The notes under the pieces: model-generated
Databases searched by the model: none
Told to the model about the DNA's origin: nothing
The model's input: only the letters and a program-made list of their open reading frames with translations
Position numbers and translations under genes: made by a program
Source: Arsenophonus sp031446145
Lineage (GTDB): Bacteria; Pseudomonadota; Gammaproteobacteria; Enterobacterales; Enterobacteriaceae
Length of the DNA: 64,000 bases
Direction: 5' to 3'
Assembly (NCBI GenBank): GCA_031446145.1
Contig: CP132903.1
Location: forward strand, 558,001-622,000
Shown here: positions 60,355 to 64,000 of the stretch, in pieces
How positions within the stretch are numbered: the first letter of the stretch is position 1
How the letters are laid out: the number at the start of each line of letters is the position of its first letter

Positions 60355-61302
60355 TTTTAAAAATAATAAGTGATTCTCAGAAATCACCATATGTTAATAT
60401 TTAATTACTATTAATCTCATAAAAATTTTTTATTATTTTTAATTTATAAATTTGCATGATTAATAATTTTATAAGATTAAAAAAATATTGTAATTATCTT
60501 TTAAGTAATTATTCATAAATAGCGTTTTATTTTAATAAACACTGAACTAATATTTTAATGAGGAAATTTTATTCATCATATAATTTTTAAAAATTATGTT
60601 ATGTAGTTTTTTATTTTTATGGAGTTATAAAGTGTATATCATGATTTTTTATTTACTTTATTATCAGCGGTATTAATTTCTAATTAAAATTAGATTGATT
60701 TATTTATTTTAAATTAAAATAGTAAATATTATTATTTTTGTAATTATTTGTATGTCATATTTTTTATTTTTTTATATTATAAAAAATATTAAAATTATGT
60801 TATAATATAATTATTTATTGCAAATATTATAAAGTTGATAATATATTAAAAATATTACTTATTACTTATAAATATTATTAAAGCAATGACCATGAATTTA
60901 TATAAATAAAGTAATATATTTAATTTTATAAAATTTTTATATTTATTATTTTAATAATATTTAATTTTAAGATAATTATAAAAAATATCCATGATATATT
61001 TTAATAGTTTTGTATAATAAAGATATATTTTTTATAATCAATAAAATATATTTTATTGATTATAAAAAAGGTGCTTCAAATAATTATGAATATGCGTTTT
61101 CAGAAATATTCTAGAATTTTTTAATAAGTTGAATTAATTTTAAATTCTTATGCACTATGCACATAGATATTTTAAAAAAATGTTTAGATTTTATAATATT
61201 TTAATGTTATATTATGTACAATTTTATATAAAATATATTTTTGATTAATTTTTTTGTTTGTAAATAATAAAAAAATAATCATCATATTTATTTTTTAAGT
61301 TT
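60355..61302. other. AT-rich spacer between gyrA and tRNA-Thr
   Basis: About 950 bases without a gene. A weak hairpin GTGATT...AATCAC (60370-60387) just after gyrA may end its transcript. The 42-bp palindrome at 61028-61069 is the striking feature. Confidence 0.6.
61028..61069. repeat. 42-bp perfect palindrome
   Basis: The 21 bases 61028-61048 (T6 ATAATCAATAAAATA) are followed at once by their exact reverse complement, 61049-61069. T-runs are on the 5' side and A-runs on the 3' side of both strands, the reverse of an intrinsic terminator. It lies between gyrA and tRNA-Thr. Confidence 0.95.
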
Positions 61303-61378
<76 letters not shown>

Positions 61379-62097
61379 ATTATTTTTTTTGACATGTGTT
61401 TTTATGTTATTAAAAAAGTAAACATCGTAAAAAAATCATTTTTATTATTAATTACTATTTTTATGATTCATTTTGAAAAATTTCGATAAAAATGTATACA
61501 TTTATATATAAATTTCAGTATTTTTAAAATATGATATAATACATTTTTAATGTGATAATTTTTTATATTTTTATATTTATAGATTAAATAATTTTATTAA
61601 ATTTCAAAATATATTTATATTAATAATTAAATATGTTCTTATATAAATATTAATTTTTGTTTAGCTGCATAAATTTAGAAAAAAATATAAGAAAACATAA
61701 GTACTTTTTATTGATATTCCATCTTTATAGATTAAAATAAAAGTATTACAGATTAATTTTATAAACATAAAATATTAATAAATGTTTATTTCTTAAAATA
61801 AAAGATATAAACTATTTTATAACATATAAAATATTATTCAGTATTATTTTTGTTTTTCTTATTAATTTATATTAAAAATATTATTGTATACAGCATGTAT
61901 TGTTATTAATAAAATTTTTAATTTAAAATCATACTTATATTTTTATATTAAAATAATTGTATTATGAATTTATGAAAATTTGTTTTATTTTTTAATAAAA
62001 AAATCAATCAATTTTTTTAATTTTATAAAAATAAACAATCATTATTTCATAATATAAAAAAATATAAAACATGAAACATTAATAAAATTTTTGTTTT
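61379..62097. other. AT-rich spacer between tRNA-Thr and bcr pseudogene
   Basis: About 720 bases, very AT-rich. No gene, remnant or structure recognised. Confidence 0.6.
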
Positions 62098-63280
62098 TTA
62101 ATCTTTGTTGTAATTGGCCAATAAAATAAATATAATAGAAACAGAGACACAAAATCCCATAAATCCTACCATTAGCCATTCTGTTGTTATTTTAAAAAAA
62201 GATATTAAATAACCAATAAAGCTACCTATGCCAAAACGTATAGCTCCAATTATAGAAAACATCGTACCGGCGATATGGGAATAATGATCCTAAGATAAGA
62301 GTGACGGCATTAGAAGATATCATAGTAATGCTAACGACGTAAATAGCAATACCAAAAATCATAGAAATAAAACCTAAATTCAATATTGTAGTCAAAACAA
62401 GCCAAACTTCCATAATAAATTGTATAGTTAAGCCTAAATTTAAAATTTTTAATGACCCAAAACGATGGGCATAATGAGTGTTAAGTATTGTAAATAAAAA
62501 TGAAAAAATGATATTTAAGCTAAAGTAGTATCCAAAATTTTTCGGCGAAATACCATTTAATTCAATATAAAAAAATGGACCTGTATTTAAAAAAGAAAAT
62601 AATCCAGAAAATGAAAATCCATTACTTATAATATAATAAATTACTCGTTTATTTTTTATATATTAAAATAAATTGTTTTATTGTTGTACTTATATTAATT
62701 TCTTTTTTTATCTTTAGATAAAGTTTCTTTAATAAAGAAATTAATTAATAAAGCTCCAATAATGCCTGTTAAAAGAAATAAAAATAAAAATTGCACGCCA
62801 AGAAAACCAAAGCATAATCGTGGCACCTAAAATTGGTGCTAATAATGGTGCGATTGCCATAACTAATAAAACAAAAGATATGCTGCGTGAAAAATTATCT
62901 TTACTAAAGATATCTCTTAGCAAAGCATTAATTATAACGCTTACTGCTATCGATAACCCTTGTAAAAAACGTATAATAATAAGTTGGTCAATATTATTAG
63001 TTAAAGAACAAATAGCTGATGTGATTGAAAAAAATTACACCAATCAATATAACTGGTTTTCTACCAATTGTATCAGTTATAGGACCATAAAAAATTTGAC
63101 TTATTGAAAATCCAAAAATATAGCTATTTAAGGTCATTTCTACTGACCTGTATTAATATTAAAATTTTTTGCAACAGATGGTAGACTAGATAAATACATA
63201 TCAATAGCTAATGGCATCAACATAGATAAAAAACCTAAAATCAAAATTAATTTGAAATAAGCGTAAGAATAACTTTGCAT
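62098..63280 (-). pseudogene. bcr: bcr pseudogene (MFS drug efflux), multiply frameshifted
   Basis: Bcr/CflA proteins are 12-helix proton-driven exporters (bicyclomycin, sulfonamides, cysteine). From the ATG at 63280, with GGAG upstream, frames joined in order give LILGFLSMLMPLAIDMYLSSLP, LNSYIFGFSISQIFYGPITD, NIDQLIIIRFLQGLSIAVSV, NALLRDIFSKDNFSRSISFV, GPFFYIELNGISPKNFGYYF, TMISSNAV and HIAGTMFSIIGAIRFGIG, all in Bcr order, ending at a stop at 62098. At least five frame changes are seen, near 63140, 63030, 62780, 62700 and 62290, several in A/T runs. The decay is recent compared with ompR, since residues are still well kept. Confidence 0.93.
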
Positions 63281-64000
63281 TTTGATTAGCTCCAAAATAA
63301 AAAGAGAATTATTTTGTACTTTTTTATTAATGTATAAAAAATACACTTGTTTTCTATATAGTTTTTAATAACATAAATTTTATCATTTTTTTATAATAAA
63401 CTTCATAATTGAATAATATAGCTATAAAAAAAATTAGATTTTTTAATCATAAATAACTAGATTTATAAAAATACTAATTTGGTGGTACTAATTTATGAAA
63501 AATATTTTTATCAGATTTACTTATGAAAATCTATTTTAGATTTTTAATTATGCTAATTTGAGCTTGTAAATATATTTAAAATAATATTTTGTATTGCATT
63601 TTTTATATGAGTTAAATTAAATTGTATGAGATATTGTGTGAGGGAAAAAATATTTTTTAATAAGTTTGAATCTTAAAAAGATATTAGTTTGTATATTAAT
63701 TTATATTTTTAAATAAAAAAATGAATTTGATAACATTTTTTATAAAATTTATTATCTTTTAATTATTGAATTAACCATTAAATTTATTTTTTATTTTATA
63801 TTAGTATTTATGATAATTAATGATAAATAATCAATATTTAAATTATGCATATAGAAAAGATTTATATAAATTTTTTATATTTTTTTAGAAAAAAAATTAG
63901 ATATTTTATGAATTTTCAAAAATTATTGTTTTATATATTTAATATAATCATGTATATTTATCAGATAAAATTTTGAATACCGATTATTTTTTTAATTTTA
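63281..64000. other. AT-rich spacer to window end
   Basis: 720 bases upstream of the bcr pseudogene. No gene, RNA or repeat recognised. Confidence 0.6.

Noticed and set aside
62222..63346. Three minus-strand ORFs and one plus-strand ORF treated as separate genes
   Set aside because: The minus-strand pieces align in order to a single Bcr protein broken by frameshifts. The plus-strand frame at 62820-63107 is its antisense shadow.

Overview
The window is a strongly AT-rich bacterial chromosome segment. It carries a core set of housekeeping genes whose products match Enterobacterales (E. coli-type) proteins almost end to end. The intact genes listed here total about 41.6 kb, roughly 65% of the window. 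The rest is long, very AT-rich spacer, and in several places it can be read as eroded genes. Low GC, E. coli-like local gene order, intact essential genes and partly decayed accessory and regulatory genes together point to a host-restricted gammaproteobacterial (Enterobacterales) endosymbiont, probably of an insect, whose genome is still shrinking. I cannot name the genus from the sequence alone. Retention of bioH (biotin), hemE/hemF, coaBC and ubiG fits a cofactor-making symbiont, but that is inference.

Layout. 1-3509: bamB (cut by the window edge), der and hemF. 4961-12613: the PTS genes crr, ptsI and ptsH on the minus strand, then a 3 kb spacer with a readable zipA remnant, then ligA. 13570-32513: one long plus-strand block, tusDCB-rpsL-rpsG-fusA-tuf followed directly by secE-nusG-rplKA-rplJL-rpoBC. 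In E. coli these are two separate loci, each carrying a tuf gene. 32720-44667: hemE, a probable hupA remnant, tRNA-Glu, rpmG/rpmB, coaBC-dut, rph/yicC, pfkA, nfuA and bioH, with spacers where E. coli has other genes. 44668-48388: a 3.7 kb gene desert holding decayed ompR and envZ. 48389-50695: a polar amino-acid ABC importer (binding protein and two permeases, no ATPase nearby). 51166-60354: yfbR, a yfaZ-like outer-membrane protein, yfaE-nrdB-nrdA, ubiG and gyrA. 60355-64000: a spacer with a 42-bp perfect palindrome, tRNA-Thr, and a multiply frameshifted bcr drug-efflux pseudogene.

How it fits together. The central block supplies translation and transcription machinery. nrdAB/yfaE, dut and yfbR form a deoxynucleotide set feeding replication (ligA, gyrA). 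hemE and hemF are neighbouring steps of haem synthesis. tusBCD serves thiolation of tRNA wobble uridines, including that of the tRNA-Glu(UUC) encoded here. The losses seen directly (ompR/envZ osmosensing, bcr efflux, zipA) are functions commonly dispensable inside a host cell.

I found no phage, IS element, CRISPR array, secretion system or biosynthetic cluster, and no convincing new biological system. The most unusual signals are several large perfect inverted repeats, one of them GC-rich and inside gyrA, and the readable gene fossils in the spacers.
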